Source: Methylococcus sp. EFPC2 (GTDB lineage: Bacteria; Pseudomonadota; Gammaproteobacteria; Methylococcales; Methylococcaceae). From it: 64,000 bases of DNA. Below are positions 9,013 through 19,388 of this stretch, one piece after another; the first letter of the stretch is position 1, and every line of letters begins with the position of its first letter. Location: contig NZ_CP070491.1 in NCBI RefSeq assembly GCF_016925495.1, positions 3,918,001-3,982,000 of the forward strand, given 5' to 3'. Made by a program: the position numbers and the translations under genes. Under the pieces are notes generated by a model, which saw only the letters and a list, made by a program, of their open reading frames with translations, did no database searches and had not been told where the DNA came from.

Positions 9013-10194
9013 ATGACATTCAAACGCTTGACCGATCTCGATCTCGCGGGCAAACGCGTATTCATCCGCGCCGACCTGAACGTGCCGGTGAAGGACGGCA
9101 AGGTGACTTCCGATGCCCGCATCACCGCGTCCATGGCCAGCATCGAGCATGCGCTGAAGGCCGGCGCGCGCGTCATGGTGACCTCGCATCTCGGTCGGCC
9201 GGAAGAAGGCGTGTGGAGCGAGGAAAGTTCGCTCAAACCGGTGGCCGACAACATCGCTGCGCGCCTGGGCAAGCCCGTGCGCCTGATCAAGGATTGGGTG
9301 GACGGCGGCTTCGAAGTGGCCGAGGGGGAGCTGGTGGTGCTGGAAAACGTCCGCATCAACAAGGGCGAGAAGAAGAACGTCGATGAGACGGCGAAAAAAT
9401 ACGCCGCCCTGTGCGATATCTTCGTCATGGATGCCTTCGGCACCGCGCATAGAGCCGAGGCTTCCACCCACGGCATCGCCAAATACGCCCCCGTAGCCGC
9501 CGCCGGCATCCTGGTCGCACAGGAACTGGAGGCGCTGGGCAAGGCGCTGGCCAATCCGGCCCGTCCGCTGGTCGCCATCGTCGGCGGCAGCAAGGTTTCG
9601 ACCAAGCTCACGGTGTTGGAATCTTTGGCCGAAAAAGTGGACCAACTGGTAGTCGGTGGCGGTATCGCCAACACCTTCCTCAAGGCGGCCGGCAAGCCGG
9701 TCGGTAATTCGCTCCATGAAGAAGACCTGGTGCCGACGGCCCAGGCCTTAACCCAAAAGCTGGCCGCCCGTGGCGCCAGCATCCCCATCGCGACGGACGT
9801 CGTGGTGGGCAAGCGGTTTGCCGAAGACGAGCCGGCCGTGTTGAAGAGCGCCGATGATGTGGCCGAAGATGATCTGATCTTCGACATCGGTCCCCAATCG
9901 GCGCAGGAGCTGGCCGACATCATCCTGAAGGCGGGCACCGTGGTGTGGAACGGCCCGGTCGGCGTGTTCGAGTTCGACCAGTTCGGCGAGGGCACCAAGA
10001 CCATCGCCAAGGCGATCGCGGAAACCCAGGCCTTCACCCTGGCCGGCGGCGGCGACACCATCGCGGCGATCCAGAAATACGGCATCTACGACAAGGTGTC
10101 ATACATCTCGACGGCCGGCGGCGCCTTTTTGGAATATCTGGAAGGCAAGGTGTTGCCGGCCGTGGCGATACTGGAGGAGCGGGCGCGAGGCTAA
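9013..10194 (+). CDS. pgk: Phosphoglycerate kinase
   Basis: Length 393 aa, the normal bacterial length. It interconverts 1,3-bisphosphoglycerate + ADP and 3-phosphoglycerate + ATP in glycolysis and gluconeogenesis. Family signatures are [15 protein letters not shown] near residue 16-30 (substrate-binding N-domain), TSHLGRP (about 56-62), and in the C-domain [18 protein letters not shown] and the glycine-rich nucleotide loop [13 protein letters not shown] 9013 is preceded by AAGGAG at 9001-9006. It stands between the thioredoxin-like gene and rpoZ; a GC-rich hairpin follows. Confidence 0.97.
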   Translation: MTFKRLTDLDLAGKRVFIRADLNVPVKDGKVTSDARITASMASIEHALKAGARVMVTSHLGRPEEGVWSEESSLKPVADNIAARLGKPVRLIKDWVDGGFEVAEGELVVLENVRINKGEKKNVDETAKKYAALCDIFVMDAFGTAHRAEASTHGIAKYAPVAAAGILVAQELEALGKALANPARPLVAIVGGSKVSTKLTVLESLAEKVDQLVVGGGIANTFLKAAGKPVGNSLHEEDLVPTAQALTQKLAARGASIPIATDVVVGKRFAEDEPAVLKSADDVAEDDLIFDIGPQSAQELADIILKAGTVVWNGPVGVFEFDQFGEGTKTIAKAIAETQAFTLAGGGDTIAAIQKYGIYDKVSYISTAGGAFLEYLEGKVLPAVAILEERARG

Positions 10195-10218
10195 GACCGC
10201 GTTTGGACTGTACAGCCG

Positions 10219-10265
10219 CGGCGCGTTGGGATACAAAGAAACCCCGCGCCGGCGGATGCGTTTTT
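10219..10265 (+). terminator. Probable terminator after pgk
   Basis: A 7-bp GC stem CGGCGCG / CGCGCCG, extended by an inner GGG / CCC pairing, with TTTTTATTT starting nine nucleotides after the stem. The stem-to-T distance is longer than ideal, so this is a moderate call. It separates pgk from the rpoZ operon. Confidence 0.45.
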
Positions 10266-10291
10266 ATTTACACATATAGAGGTTATGCCGA

Positions 10292-10573
10292 ATGGCGAGA
10301 GTGACTATCGAAGATTGCCTGGACAAGGTCGACAACCGCTTCCAGCTGGTATTGCTGGCATCGAAGCGGGCGCGCCATCTGAGCCGCCGCCCGGACGATG
10401 CCCATCTGGAATGGGGAAATGACAAGTCGACCGTGCTGGCTTTGCGGGAAATCGCGGAGGGCAAGATCACCCGCGAGTATCTGAAGGAAGCTCCCTCGCA
10501 CGACCGTTATCCGATCGAGCGGCCGGCCTTCCGGCTGCACACGCCCGATCTGGAAGACGAGGATCTGGAATAA
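10292..10573 (+). CDS. rpoZ: RNA polymerase omega subunit
   Basis: A 93-aa protein with the omega signature [20 protein letters not shown] at the N-terminus, the conserved helix [12 protein letters not shown] and the [10 protein letters not shown] segment. It binds the beta-prime subunit and aids RNA polymerase assembly and the ppGpp response. The gene directly precedes spoT (19 bp gap), the classic arrangement of gammaproteobacteria, which links polymerase composition and ppGpp metabolism in one operon. GAGG lies nine nucleotides upstream of ATG 10292. Confidence 0.95.
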   Translation: MARVTIEDCLDKVDNRFQLVLLASKRARHLSRRPDDAHLEWGNDKSTVLALREIAEGKITREYLKEAPSHDRYPIERPAFRLHTPDLEDEDLE

Positions 10574-10592
10574 ACCCCGATGGGGATCTTTC

Positions 10593-12881
10593 GTGACCGG
10601 AGACCGCCTCGCCGCCGAGTTGCTCGATCATAGTGCCGCCCCGGCTGTAGACGCCGGGCGGTTGCCCGTGCACGACCTGCCTCTTTCCGATCCCACCGAG
10701 TCGCCGCAGGAGAAACTTCTGCGGCGTCTTTGCGTCATACTGGCGGCGTATCTCGATCCGTCGCAGATCGAAGAAGTCCGCCGCGCCTACCGTGTCGGTG
10801 CCGAAGCGCACGAAGGCCAGTTCCGGGTCAGCGGCGAACCCTACATCTGCCATCCCTTGTCCGTGGCCATCATCCTGGCGGGCATGCGCATGGACATGCG
10901 CGGCGTCATGGCGGCCATCCTGCATGACGTCATCGAAGACACGGCCGTCAGCAAGGCCCAATTGGCGGAGTCCTTCGGCCAGGAAGTCGCCGATCTGGTC
11001 GACGGCGTCAGCAAGCTGTCGCAACTGGATTCCAAATCGCGCGCCGAGGCCCAGGCGCAGAATGTGCGCAAGATGGTCATGGCCATGGTCAAGGACTTGC
11101 GCGTCATCATGGTCAAACTGGCCGACCGCCTGCACAACATGCGGACATTGGGCGCCATGGCGGCGGAGCGCCGCCGCCGCATCGCCCGTGAAACCCTGGA
11201 CATCTACGCCCCCATCGCCAACCGGCTGGGCATGAACGAACTGCGGCTGGAACTGGAGGATCTGGGCTTCTCAGCCCTCTATCCGAACCGCTACCGCGTG
11301 CTCGAGCAGGCCGTGCGCAAGGCGCGCGGCAACCGAAAGGAAGTGGTCGCCAATATCGAGGCCAGCATCGTCAAGCGCGTGGCCGAGGGCGGGCTGGATC
11401 GCTGCGAGGTCATCGGACGGGAAAAACACCTTTACAGCATCTACCAGAAGATGCGCGGCAAGCGGCTCTCCTTCAGCCAGGTCTACGACGTTTACGCCTT
11501 TCGCATCGTCACGACCGGCGTCGACGAGTGTTATCGCTCGTTGGGCATCGCCCACAATCTCTACAAACCGGTTCCGGGGCGCTTCAAGGATTACATCGCG
11601 GTGCCCAAGGCCAACGGCTATCAGTCCCTGCACACCGTGCTGGTCGGTCCTTATGGCCTGCCGGTGGAAATCCAGATCCGCACCCGCGCCATGCACCAGA
11701 TGGCGGAATGCGGCATTGCGGCCCACTGGCTTTACAAGTCGGAGAGCGATCAGGCCATCAATTCCCAGGCCCGCGCCCACGAATGGCTCCGCGATCTGCT
11801 GGAAATCCAGAAGGATGCCGGCGATTCGATGGAGTTCCTGGAAAATCTCAAGGTCGATCTGTTCCAGCACGAGGTCTACGTCCTCACGCCCAAGGGCAAA
11901 ATCGTCAAGCTGCCGCGCGGTGCGACCATCGTCGATTTCGCCTACGCGGTGCATACCGATGTCGGCAACGCCTGTGTTTCGGCCCGCGTCGACCGGGTGC
12001 TGGCTCCGTTGCACAGCGTCCTGCAAAACGGCCAGACGGTGGAGATCGTCACCGCCGCCTGGGCCAGGCCCAACCCCTTGTGGCTCAACTACGTGGTGAC
12101 GGCCAAGGCGCGCTCGGCGATCCGCGGCTATCTGCGCAATTTCAAGAAGCAGGAAGCGATCGCCCTGGGGCGCCGGCTGCTGGACAAGGAGTTGGCGGCG
12201 CAAGGTCTGCATCTGGACGAGCTGGCCCCGGCGTGCGTGGAGGGGTTGATCAAGACGGTGGAGGCATCCTCCCTGGACGGCCTGCTCGAAGACATCGGCC
12301 TCGGCAATCGCTTACCCTTTCTGGTGGCGCGTCTGCTGGGGCAGCAAGAGATTGAACTGCCGGCTACCGCGTGCGACAAGCCGGTTCCGGCGCCGACCTC
12401 GCTGGTCATCAAGGGCACCGAAGGCATGGTGGTCAATCTGGCCCGCTGCTGCCGGCCGATACCCGGCGACCCCATTGTGGGCTTCTTCAATCCCGGCAAG
12501 GGCATCGTGGTGCATCTGAGCGACTGCAACAACGTTGCGGACCTGCGCAAGCGCCAGGTGAACTGGCTGGACGTGGAATGGGACAAGCAAGCCAGCGGCG
12601 ATTTTCCGGTCGAGGTCAGGCTGGAATTGCTCAACCGGGTCGGCACCCTGGCCAAGGTGGCGTCGGTGATTTCCACCATGCGCGCCAACATCGAGAACGT
12701 GCAGATCACCAACCAGGACAGTGAGTTGTCCACCGACATCATCACCCTGCGCGTCAAGGACCGGGTGCATCTGGCCAACGTCATGCGGGAACTGAGAAAA
12801 TTGTCGGTGGTGGTAAAAATTTCCCGCAATAAATCCGAGCTAAGACGCAAGAAAAATGACAAGACACATCATACAGACTGA
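10593..12881 (+). CDS. spoT: Bifunctional (p)ppGpp synthetase/hydrolase SpoT
   Basis: A 762-aa RelA/SpoT homolog starting at GTG 10593. Domains in order: an HD hydrolase domain ([10 protein letters not shown] and the intact catalytic pair in ILHDVIEDT, about residues 85-115), a synthetase domain (around 270-400, with [24 protein letters not shown]), a TGS domain (about 425-490, [20 protein letters not shown]), a CC/ZFD region with [10 protein letters not shown] (about 615) and a C-terminal ACT domain. An intact HD motif indicates hydrolysis as well as synthesis of the alarmone during stringent response. The N-terminus is about 30 residues longer than in E. coli SpoT. The end overlaps the start of ridA by 26 bp. 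Confidence 0.96.
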   Translation: MTGDRLAAELLDHSAAPAVDAGRLPVHDLPLSDPTESPQEKLLRRLCVILAAYLDPSQIEEVRRAYRVGAEAHEGQFRVSGEPYICHPLSVAIILAGMRMDMRGVMAAILHDVIEDTAVSKAQLAESFGQEVADLVDGVSKLSQLDSKSRAEAQAQNVRKMVMAMVKDLRVIMVKLADRLHNMRTLGAMAAERRRRIARETLDIYAPIANRLGMNELRLELEDLGFSALYPNRYRVLEQAVRKARGNRKEVVANIEASIVKRVAEGGLDRCEVIGREKHLYSIYQKMRGKRLSFSQVYDVYAFRIVTTGVDECYRSLGIAHNLYKPVPGRFKDYIAVPKANGYQSLHTVLVGPYGLPVEIQIRTRAMHQMAECGIAAHWLYKSESDQAINSQARAHEWLRDLLEIQKDAGDSMEFLENLKVDLFQHEVYVLTPKGKIVKLPRGATIVDFAYAVHTDVGNACVSARVDRVLAPLHSVLQNGQTVEIVTAAWARPNPLWLNYVVTAKARSAIRGYLRNFKKQEAIALGRRLLDKELAAQGLHLDELAPACVEGLIKTVEASSLDGLLEDIGLGNRLPFLVARLLGQQEIELPATACDKPVPAPTSLVIKGTEGMVVNLARCCRPIPGDPIVGFFNPGKGIVVHLSDCNNVADLRKRQVNWLDVEWDKQASGDFPVEVRLELLNRVGTLAKVASVISTMRANIENVQITNQDSELSTDIITLRVKDRVHLANVMRELRKLSVVVKISRNKSELRRKKNDKTHHTD

Positions 12882-13242
12882 CCGGGCGCCGCAGGCGATA
12901 GGCACTTATTCGCAAGCCGTACGGGTGGGCGACACCGTTTACCTTTCGGGGCAGATCCCTCTCGATCCGGCCACCATGACGCTGGTCGAAGGCGACATCG
13001 ACGCGCAGATCCGCCGCGTGTTCGACAACCTGCGGGCGGTGGCCGAAGCGGCCGGCGGTTCGCTCGACGATATCGTCAAACTCAACATCTTCCTTACGGA
13101 CCTGGCCCATTTCCCCCGGGTCAACGAGATCATGGCCGGCTATTTCGCCCAGCCCTATCCGGCGCGCGCGGCCATCGGCGTGGCGTCCCTGCCGCGTGGC
13201 GCGGGCGTGGAAATGGATGGCGTTCTGGTTCTGGCGGACTAA
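12856..13242 (+). CDS. ridA: RidA family enamine/imine deaminase
   Basis: A 128-aa YjgF/YER057c/UK114 family protein. Typical elements are [24 protein letters not shown] (about 15-38) and the C-terminal signature [20 protein letters not shown] containing the catalytic-site Arg. RidA hydrolyses reactive 2-aminoacrylate and other enamines formed by PLP enzymes. The start ATG 12856 lies inside spoT, so the two are probably translationally coupled. In E. coli this position between spoT and recG is held by trmH; the ridA replacement is also seen in other gammaproteobacteria. Confidence 0.93.
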   Translation: MTRHIIQTDRAPQAIGTYSQAVRVGDTVYLSGQIPLDPATMTLVEGDIDAQIRRVFDNLRAVAEAAGGSLDDIVKLNIFLTDLAHFPRVNEIMAGYFAQPYPARAAIGVASLPRGAGVEMDGVLVLAD

Positions 13243-13256
13243 AACCTCATCGTTCC

Positions 13257-15335
13257 GTGGCCGCGCCCAAGGCTTTGGACGGCCTGCCGGTCACGGCCCT
13301 CAAGGGCGTGGGGGAGCGGGTGCGGCAGCTATTGGACAAGCTGCATCTGCACTCCGTCCAGGATCTATTGTTCCACCTGCCGCTGCGTTACGAAGACCGC
13401 AGCTACCTCACGCCGATAGGCGGATTGCAGACCGGCGTGCATGCTCAGGTCGAAGGCCGCGTCGAGTTGAGCGAGGTGACGGCCAAGGGGCGCCGCGCCT
13501 TGGTCTGCCGCGTCGCCGACGGCAGCGGTCTGCTCAACCTGCGCTTTTTCCATTTCACCGCCGCCCAGATGGGCAAGTTGTCGCGCGGCGCGCGTGTGCG
13601 CTGTTACGGTGAGCCGCGCGAGGGTTATTACGGCCTGGAGATGGTGCACCCCGATTGGCAAGTCCTGGCCGAAGGCGAGGATCATCCGCTCGGCCATACG
13701 CTGACGCCCATCTATCCGCTTACCGAGGGCTTGCACCAGAAGAGTCTGCGCCGACTGATCGAGCAGGCGCTCGATCTCGCGCTGAACTCCAGCGGGCTGG
13801 TCGACTTGCTTCCGCCGGAATTGCTGGCCCAGCAGGGGCTGCCGTCATTACCGGAAGCCTTGCGCCAGTTGCACCGCCCACCGGCGCGGGCCACTCTGGC
13901 TAGCTTGAAAACCGCGCAGCAGCGTCTGGCTTTCGAGGAACTGCTGGCGCATCACCTCAGCCTCAGCCGCTTGCGGTCCCGTGCACGCTTGCGCCGGGCG
14001 CCCGCCCTGGATTTGCCGGCACGCGAGGCGCAACGGTTTCGCGCGAGCCTACCGTTTCCGTTGACCGCGGCGCAAACGCGGGTCATTGCCGAGATCCTGG
14101 CCGATCTCGCCACCGAACATCCCATGATGCGGCTGGTGCAGGGCGATGTGGGCTCCGGCAAGACCGTGGTCGCCGCGCATGCCGCCCTGGCCGCCCTGGC
14201 CTCCGGCTGTCAGGTCGCCGTCATGGCGCCGACCGAACTCCTGGCCGAACAGCATCACCGCAGTTTTTCGCAGTGGCTCAATCCGCTGGGCGTCGAGGTT
14301 GCCTTTCTGGCGGGCAAGCACAAGGGTGCGGTGCGGCGCGGCGTGCTGGAAGAGATCGCGCATGGCAGTGCCGGCGTGATCGTCGGTACCCACGCCTTGT
14401 TTCAGGAAACAGTGGAGTTTCGCCGGCTGGGACTGATCGTGATCGACGAGCAGCATCGCTTCGGAGTGCATCAACGCTTGGCCTTGCGCGAGAAGGGCGC
14501 GCGCGATGGTCGTTATCCCCACCAGCTCATCATGACCGCCACCCCCATCCCGCGCACCCTGGCCATGCTGGGTTATGCCGACCTGGACGTTTCCGTCATC
14601 GACGAACTGCCGCCCGGCCGCACCCCGGTCAAGACCACGGTGCTGCCCGCCACGCGCAGACCGGACATCATCGCGCGCATCGCCGATTGGGTGCGCAGCG
14701 GCCGGCAGGTCTACTGGGTGTGCACGCTGATCGAGGAATCCGAGCTGCTGCAGTGCGAAGCCGCGGAAAAGGCCGCCGTGGCTCTGGCCGAGGCTTTGCC
14801 GAACGTACGCTGCGCTTTGATACACGGGCGTATGAAGCCCGCGGAAAAAGACGCGGTGATGAGTGCATTCAAGGCGGGCGAATCCGATCTGCTGGTGGCG
14901 ACCACGGTGATCGAAGTCGGCGTCGATGTGCCCAACGCCGGCCTGATGGTGATCGAAAATCCCGAACGCCTGGGTCTGGCCCAGTTGCATCAGTTGCGCG
15001 GCCGCGTGGGGCGCGGGCCGGGCGACAGTCATTGCGTGCTGATGTATCAGCCGCCGCTATCGGCCTCGGCCCAGTCGCGCCTGGCCACCTTGCGGGAAAC
15101 CGGCGACGGTTTCGTGATCGCCGAACGCGATCTCGAACTGCGCGGTCCCGGCGAATTGATGGGCGTGCGGCAGACCGGCCAGGTGCAGTTTCGTGTTGCC
15201 GACCTGCTGCGCGACGGCGCGATGCTGGAGCGGGTCAAATCCTCGGCGGAAACCCTGCTCGATGAAAATCCGGAGCGCGTCCAATTGCTGTTGCGCCGCT
15301 GGCTGGCGCAGGGGGAGCAGTACGTGGAGGTATGA
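13257..15335 (+). CDS. recG: ATP-dependent DNA helicase RecG
   Basis: A 692-aa superfamily 2 helicase that rewinds stalled replication forks and branch-migrates Holliday junctions. The N-terminal wedge/OB region (GVGERVRQLLDKL ... PLRYEDRS) is followed by Walker A GDVGSGKT (about residue 297), the DEQH box VIDEQHRFG, motif III TATPIPRTLAM and motif VI LRGRVGRG. The length is normal. Translation begins at GTG 13257, 14 nt after the ridA stop; no strong ribosome-binding site is visible, so coupling to ridA is likely. It is the last gene of the rpoZ-spoT-ridA-recG operon. Confidence 0.96.
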   Translation: MAAPKALDGLPVTALKGVGERVRQLLDKLHLHSVQDLLFHLPLRYEDRSYLTPIGGLQTGVHAQVEGRVELSEVTAKGRRALVCRVADGSGLLNLRFFHFTAAQMGKLSRGARVRCYGEPREGYYGLEMVHPDWQVLAEGEDHPLGHTLTPIYPLTEGLHQKSLRRLIEQALDLALNSSGLVDLLPPELLAQQGLPSLPEALRQLHRPPARATLASLKTAQQRLAFEELLAHHLSLSRLRSRARLRRAPALDLPAREAQRFRASLPFPLTAAQTRVIAEILADLATEHPMMRLVQGDVGSGKTVVAAHAALAALASGCQVAVMAPTELLAEQHHRSFSQWLNPLGVEVAFLAGKHKGAVRRGVLEEIAHGSAGVIVGTHALFQETVEFRRLGLIVIDEQHRFGVHQRLALREKGARDGRYPHQLIMTATPIPRTLAMLGYADLDVSVIDELPPGRTPVKTTVLPATRRPDIIARIADWVRSGRQVYWVCTLIEESELLQCEAAEKAAVALAEALPNVRCALIHGRMKPAEKDAVMSAFKAGESDLLVATTVIEVGVDVPNAGLMVIENPERLGLAQLHQLRGRVGRGPGDSHCVLMYQPPLSASAQSRLATLRETGDGFVIAERDLELRGPGELMGVRQTGQVQFRVADLLRDGAMLERVKSSAETLLDENPERVQLLLRRWLAQGEQYVEV

Positions 15336-15418
15336 AGCGGGGAAGCGCCCTTCAACAAGGGCTGTCGCGTTCCGGGGCGGCCTCTTAAACGGCGATATCA
15401 TGGGCGGGGAGGTTGGCT

Positions 15419-15448
15419 ATGCCGGACGCTAAGCACACCGTCCGGCAT
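15419..15448. terminator. Strong hairpin between converging genes
   Basis: A perfect 10-bp inverted repeat, ATGCCGGACG / CGTCCGGCAT, separated by 10 nt. It lies 84 bp after recG and just past the Cys-rich lipoprotein remnant on the other strand. It has no T-run on either side, so intrinsic termination is uncertain; it may still shield transcript 3' ends. Confidence 0.4.
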
Positions 15449-15456
15449 GGGAAATC

Positions 15457-15612
15457 CTAACAAGAGGTTGACGGGCAACTGGGGCTGCAATAGTAGGAGC
15501 ATTGGCCGTTCACCTTGACGCCGTGAGAGCATTGGCCTACGGGGCAGGAAAGGGCGGTCGCCGGTTGCAGCGGCCCAGCCTGCCCGCCGCTTGTTTCGGT
15601 TGGCTTGAAACT
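15457..15612 (-). pseudogene. Truncated second copy of the Cys-rich lipoprotein tail
   Basis: On the minus strand an open stretch of 51 codons ending at TAG (15457-15459) encodes a protein closely matching the C-terminal half of the gene at 15675-15908. Both have ALSCP, then QC-x-HGVKVN-x-QC-x-YYC, then further Cys-Pro pairs before the stop. In this copy the frame is closed by a TAG at 15613-15615 and has no ATG, signal peptide or lipobox, so it appears to be a 5'-truncated tandem duplicate. The cysteines themselves are all kept, so it may be recent or may belong to a product I cannot reconstruct. Confidence 0.6.
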
Positions 15613-15674
15613 CTATCGATTTTCGGGGTTGGATCGGGCTGTAGGCTGCTCTCAATTCTTCAACTACGGGGATG

Positions 15675-15908
15675 TTAATTGCAGGGAGTCGCCGGGCAGG
15701 TGCCGCAGTAGTAGGTACACTGGTTGTTCACCTTGACGCCGTGCAAGCACTGGTTCGACGGGCAGGAGAGCGCCGAGGCCGCTTTGGGGGCCTGCACCGT
15801 GGGGGCGGGCGCTTCGGGGGTGGCAGCGCAGCCGCCCAGGGCCAACAAGGTGCCGAACAGCAGGCCGCCGAACAGGGTGGCGCGTGGGGACTTGGTTCTT
15901 GGGGTCAT
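15675..15908 (-). CDS. Small Cys-rich lipoprotein
   Basis: A 77-aa protein with a lipoprotein signal peptide (charged MTPRTKSPR, hydrophobic LFGGLLFGTLLAL, lipobox LGGC near residue 27). A short Ala/Pro linker (EAPAPTVQAPKAA) follows, then a compact domain with six cysteines: SCPSNQCLHGVKVNNQC-x3-C-x2-C-x4-C. The spacing suggests a disulfide-bonded or metal-binding module tethered to a membrane in the periplasm. I do not recognise the family. It is upstream, on the same strand, of the truncated copy at 15457-15612 and just downstream of the large FecR-TPR-barrel gene (22 bp apart), so it may be the last gene of that operon. Confidence 0.7.
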   Translation of the reverse strand: MTPRTKSPRATLFGGLLFGTLLALGGCAATPEAPAPTVQAPKAASALSCPSNQCLHGVKVNNQCTYYCGTCPATPCN

Positions 15909-15930
15909 GCTCTCTCTCCAGAGGTTGTGG

Positions 15931-18900
15931 TTAAAACGCGAGGGTGAAGCGGGCCGTGAAGGTTCTTTCCGGATAGAAAAGAGGCCTTTCTTCGTGGCCC
16001 GTGCGGTAGGCTGGGCCGAAATAAGAGAATTTCTGGCCGAGCAGGTTGTTCACGTCGAACCGGAGCATACCGTGGCGTCCGGGCAGGCGGTAGCCCAGCC
16101 CCGCATCCAGCAGCACGAATTCGTCGTGAAGTTCGGGTTTGCCGTCTACCGCCGGGACGAGGAAGGTCCCGTTCACCCGGGCGGTCTGGTTGACGTAAGT
16201 CGTGGTCAGATGGGCCAGCCAGCCGGCGGGGTGGAAATAGTTGACTGTCAGGGGCGCGGAGTGGGTGCGAGTGTCGGGTTCGTTAGGAAAGCTCATGTTG
16301 TGCCGGTCGAAGACCTCGAGCCGGTAGGCCAGGTTCAGGGCCAGTTCCGCCGAGGGCGCCCAGCTCGCATAGGCTCGGTAGAGGGTTTCCCGGTCCGGCA
16401 CGTAGCGGTAGCCGGGGTCGTCGGGATTGTTCAGCAGCGCCGCTCTGTCCCTGCGGGACACTTCCACGCCGCCGAACAGGCCGGCGCCGAATTTCTGGTC
16501 CAGTCCCACCCCGTAACGCCAGGCCTTGGTGCCGCTCAGGTCGTCGAACAACTGGTTGAACCCGGCGATCTGGGTGGGTTCTATGGTCTGGTCGGTTAGC
16601 AGGGAACGCTTGAGGGTGCGGAAGGCCGCGGCCCTCAGGGTGGTCGAGGGGGTGATGTCCCAGCTCACGCCGACTTTCGGGTTGAGCAGATTGAACCGCT
16701 GGGCGAACTGCTTGTCGTCGTAGGTGTTGAGGCTGCCGCCCAGGGTCCAGGTTACTTGCTGCGGCGCATGAATATGGGAATAAACGTAAGCGGTTCCCTG
16801 GCTGACCGTCGCCGCCGGGCGGGAAAGATCGATGGGAAAACCGAAGAAGTCCAGCGGCGTGGCATCGCTATGCGTCCGGTTTTCGTGATAGCCGCCGCCG
16901 ACATTCAAATCGAGATAATGGCTACTGAAGAGATACTGGCCTTCGACCATGTAGCCGCGGTTCGGCGAATTGAACTGAACTGTCGGAGCCGTGGGGGGCG
17001 GTAAGTAAGAGGATGCCTCCAAGGCTTCGTTCTCCGAACGATAGATGCCGGAAGCGATGAATTGCGACTGCGGCGTAAGCGTGTAACGCGCTCCGACACG
17101 GTAAGTATCGCTTTCCAGCTTGCGGCTATACAAAGGATCGAGCCTGTTGTTGGCCGAGTCGAACAAGTCGAACTTGTAAAGCAGGTCGCCGTGGCTGATG
17201 CCACGGTGGCGGTATTCGGCCTGGACGTTCAAATCAGGCGTCAGGTTCCCCTGAAAGAAGGCATTGTAGATGTCCTGGCTGACCCGGTTGTTTGGGCGGA
17301 AGCCGTCGGTCTCGTGGTGGAACTGGCCCAGGCTGTAGGAGAAGTTGTTCCACAACCCGGAATGCACCACTTCGTCGCCGTAAGTGTCGTTGCTGCCCAC
17401 CACGCCGGACGTTTGCAGATTGAAGCCGTTGCGCAGAAACATCGGATTGAATTCGTTGAAGCTGCTCTGCGAAGGACCGGAACCCGGAGCAATCGCCAGA
17501 TTGCGTTCCGCCAGATGGGGTTGTAAGGGCGTCACGTTGAGAGGCTGCAGCAACTGGGACTGCAGCAGTTCGCTGACCCGGGCCAGTTCGTGGTTGGGCA
17601 GGTTGGCGTAATTGTCCGCCAGCAGGCGGTGTGCGGAATAGTCGCCGGGATCGGCGTTCACCGATTTCCAGCCTTCCACCAGGGCGCGCTGGCCGAAGCC
17701 CAGGTCGTTGTAGATGCGGCCTTGTGCCGCGCTGCGGGCGGCGAGATCGCTGTCCAGCAGTTGTTTGGAACGATAGACGGCGCGATTGCCGTTGAGTCGG
17801 GTCGCCTGCTGCATGTCCTGCAAGGCTTCCACCGGCCGGTTCACGGTCTGCTTGCGGATGGCGTCGTAGAACCAGGGGGTCGGATCGAGCGGATCCAGTT
17901 GTTTGGCGATTTCGAGTTCCGTCGCGGCGACCTTGGCGTTTTTCTGTTCGAAATAGGCCTTGCCCAGATAGCTGCGGCTGAGCGCGTCGTTCGGATCGAG
18001 GCTGGCGGCGATTTCCAACTCCGCCGTACCGTCATCGAGTCGGCCCCGGCGTATTTTCGCCAACCCCAGCCCGAAATGAGCGAGTGGATCGGCCGAGTCC
18101 AGGCGCGCGGCTTCCTGGAGGGTGGCTTCGGCCTGAGCGATGTCGCCTTCGTTCAATTGCGCCAATCCGCGCAGCACCCAGGCGCGGGCCAGGTGCGGGT
18201 TGAAGCTCACCGCCCGTTCGGTCAACTGCCTAGCCTCGGAGGCCCGGCCCAAGGCGGCCGTCAATTCGGCCTGCCGGGCCAACGCACGGGCGTTTTCGGG
18301 CGTCAGTTCGCTGGCCTTGTGGGCGCTATCCAGCGCTTGTTCGAGGCGGAATTCGGACTGTTCCACGTAGGACAAGGCGGTCCAGGCGGCCGGTGAGCGT
18401 GGGAGGCGGACCGTGGCCTGCTCGGCCAGGGTGCGCGCATGGGTTTTGTCGTTGCGGGCCAGCGCGATGACCGATTGCAGAGGCAGCGCCGCGTCGCGGT
18501 GCGGACTCCCCATGGGCAAGGTATCGAGCAGCGCGCTCGCCTCGTCGGCCCGGCCGACTTCCAGCAACAGGGCGGATCTGGCGATTGTCGATGCGTCGGA
18601 TGCACCCAGTGCGGCCAGCGCGGCGGCGGTGTCTCCGTCCTCGTAAAAATGGGCGGCGGCGGGTGAGAGACGGCGCAGTTCGGCCGTATCCAATACGGGC
18701 GGGTAATACAAGGCCCAGTGTACGGCGTCGCGTGGGGTCAGCAGTATCTTGCGCTGCGGTGCCGCACCGATGCGGCCGATGGCGCTCTGCCCGGCTGTCA
18801 ATAGCACGCTGCCCCGCGGGTTGGAGGCCTCGATGCGGCCTTCGAGCACGCTGACTTGGCCCTGCTGGTCATCGCTTTCCACCAGGAATTCGGTTCCCTT

Positions 18901-19329
18901 GATCGCGGCGTTGATGAAAGGCGTGCGGATATCCAGGCTGCTGGGGGTACGGCTGCGCAGATAGATGGCGCCTTTCACCAGATCGAGCCAGGACGGTTCG
19001 TGCGGCTTGAGGCCGGAAAATACGATGGTGGTCCGCTGTTCCAGCGAGAGGTAGGTCTTGTTGGCGAGCTCCAGGGTGGCGCGGCTGTGTTCGCCGGTGC
19101 GGATGCGGTCGCCGGCGCAAAAAGATCGCTCCGGCGCGGATTTGGTCCAGCGGTCGGTACCCACGGCTTGTTCCTCTGCCTCGCCCTGAAAGGCCACCAA
19201 GCGGGCGACCGGGTGTTCGCAAGGCGCCGATAGCGCAAAGGCGGGAACCAGCAGGGAAACGAGTGATAAATATGGGCTTATCAAGCGGCGCGGTTTGGTG
19301 GCAGGACTTTGTTGCTGTTTCCAGCGCAT
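15931..19329 (-). CDS. Exported FecR-domain / TPR / outer-membrane beta-barrel fusion protein
   Basis: About 1132 aa from ATG 19329, which has CGGGAG six nucleotides upstream. After a signal peptide (LISPYLSLVSLLVPAFALSA) comes a FecR-type domain (about 40-190: GDRIRTGEHSRATLELANKT, TPFINAAIKGTEFLVE, GRIEASNPRGSVLLTAGQ). An Ala-rich array of TPR repeats spans about 220-600. The last 480 residues are alternating aromatic strands rich in Tyr/Asn, ending in FTARFTLAF with the C-terminal Phe expected of a BAM substrate. The N-terminal part should be periplasmic and the barrel in the outer membrane. The domain order recalls TPR-barrel exporters such as PgaA, but the FecR module is unusual there. 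It follows the CHASE2 cyclase gene on the same strand. The frame is open upstream of 19329, but that stretch is only a shadow of the cyclase gene. Confidence 0.75.
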   Translation of the reverse strand: MRWKQQQSPATKPRRLISPYLSLVSLLVPAFALSAPCEHPVARLVAFQGEAEEQAVGTDRWTKSAPERSFCAGDRIRTGEHSRATLELANKTYLSLEQRTTIVFSGLKPHEPSWLDLVKGAIYLRSRTPSSLDIRTPFINAAIKGTEFLVESDDQQGQVSVLEGRIEASNPRGSVLLTAGQSAIGRIGAAPQRKILLTPRDAVHWALYYPPVLDTAELRRLSPAAAHFYEDGDTAAALAALGASDASTIARSALLLEVGRADEASALLDTLPMGSPHRDAALPLQSVIALARNDKTHARTLAEQATVRLPRSPAAWTALSYVEQSEFRLEQALDSAHKASELTPENARALARQAELTAALGRASEARQLTERAVSFNPHLARAWVLRGLAQLNEGDIAQAEATLQEAARLDSADPLAHFGLGLAKIRRGRLDDGTAELEIAASLDPNDALSRSYLGKAYFEQKNAKVAATELEIAKQLDPLDPTPWFYDAIRKQTVNRPVEALQDMQQATRLNGNRAVYRSKQLLDSDLAARSAAQGRIYNDLGFGQRALVEGWKSVNADPGDYSAHRLLADNYANLPNHELARVSELLQSQLLQPLNVTPLQPHLAERNLAIAPGSGPSQSSFNEFNPMFLRNGFNLQTSGVVGSNDTYGDEVVHSGLWNNFSYSLGQFHHETDGFRPNNRVSQDIYNAFFQGNLTPDLNVQAEYRHRGISHGDLLYKFDLFDSANNRLDPLYSRKLESDTYRVGARYTLTPQSQFIASGIYRSENEALEASSYLPPPTAPTVQFNSPNRGYMVEGQYLFSSHYLDLNVGGGYHENRTHSDATPLDFFGFPIDLSRPAATVSQGTAYVYSHIHAPQQVTWTLGGSLNTYDDKQFAQRFNLLNPKVGVSWDITPSTTLRAAAFRTLKRSLLTDQTIEPTQIAGFNQLFDDLSGTKAWRYGVGLDQKFGAGLFGGVEVSRRDRAALLNNPDDPGYRYVPDRETLYRAYASWAPSAELALNLAYRLEVFDRHNMSFPNEPDTRTHSAPLTVNYFHPAGWLAHLTTTYVNQTARVNGTFLVPAVDGKPELHDEFVLLDAGLGYRLPGRHGMLRFDVNNLLGQKFSYFGPAYRTGHEERPLFYPERTFTARFTLAF

Positions 19330-19388
19330 CGGATGCTCCCGGGCGAGAGTGGCCATTTTAGGGTCGCGGGTATTGCGGAGACAATCGC

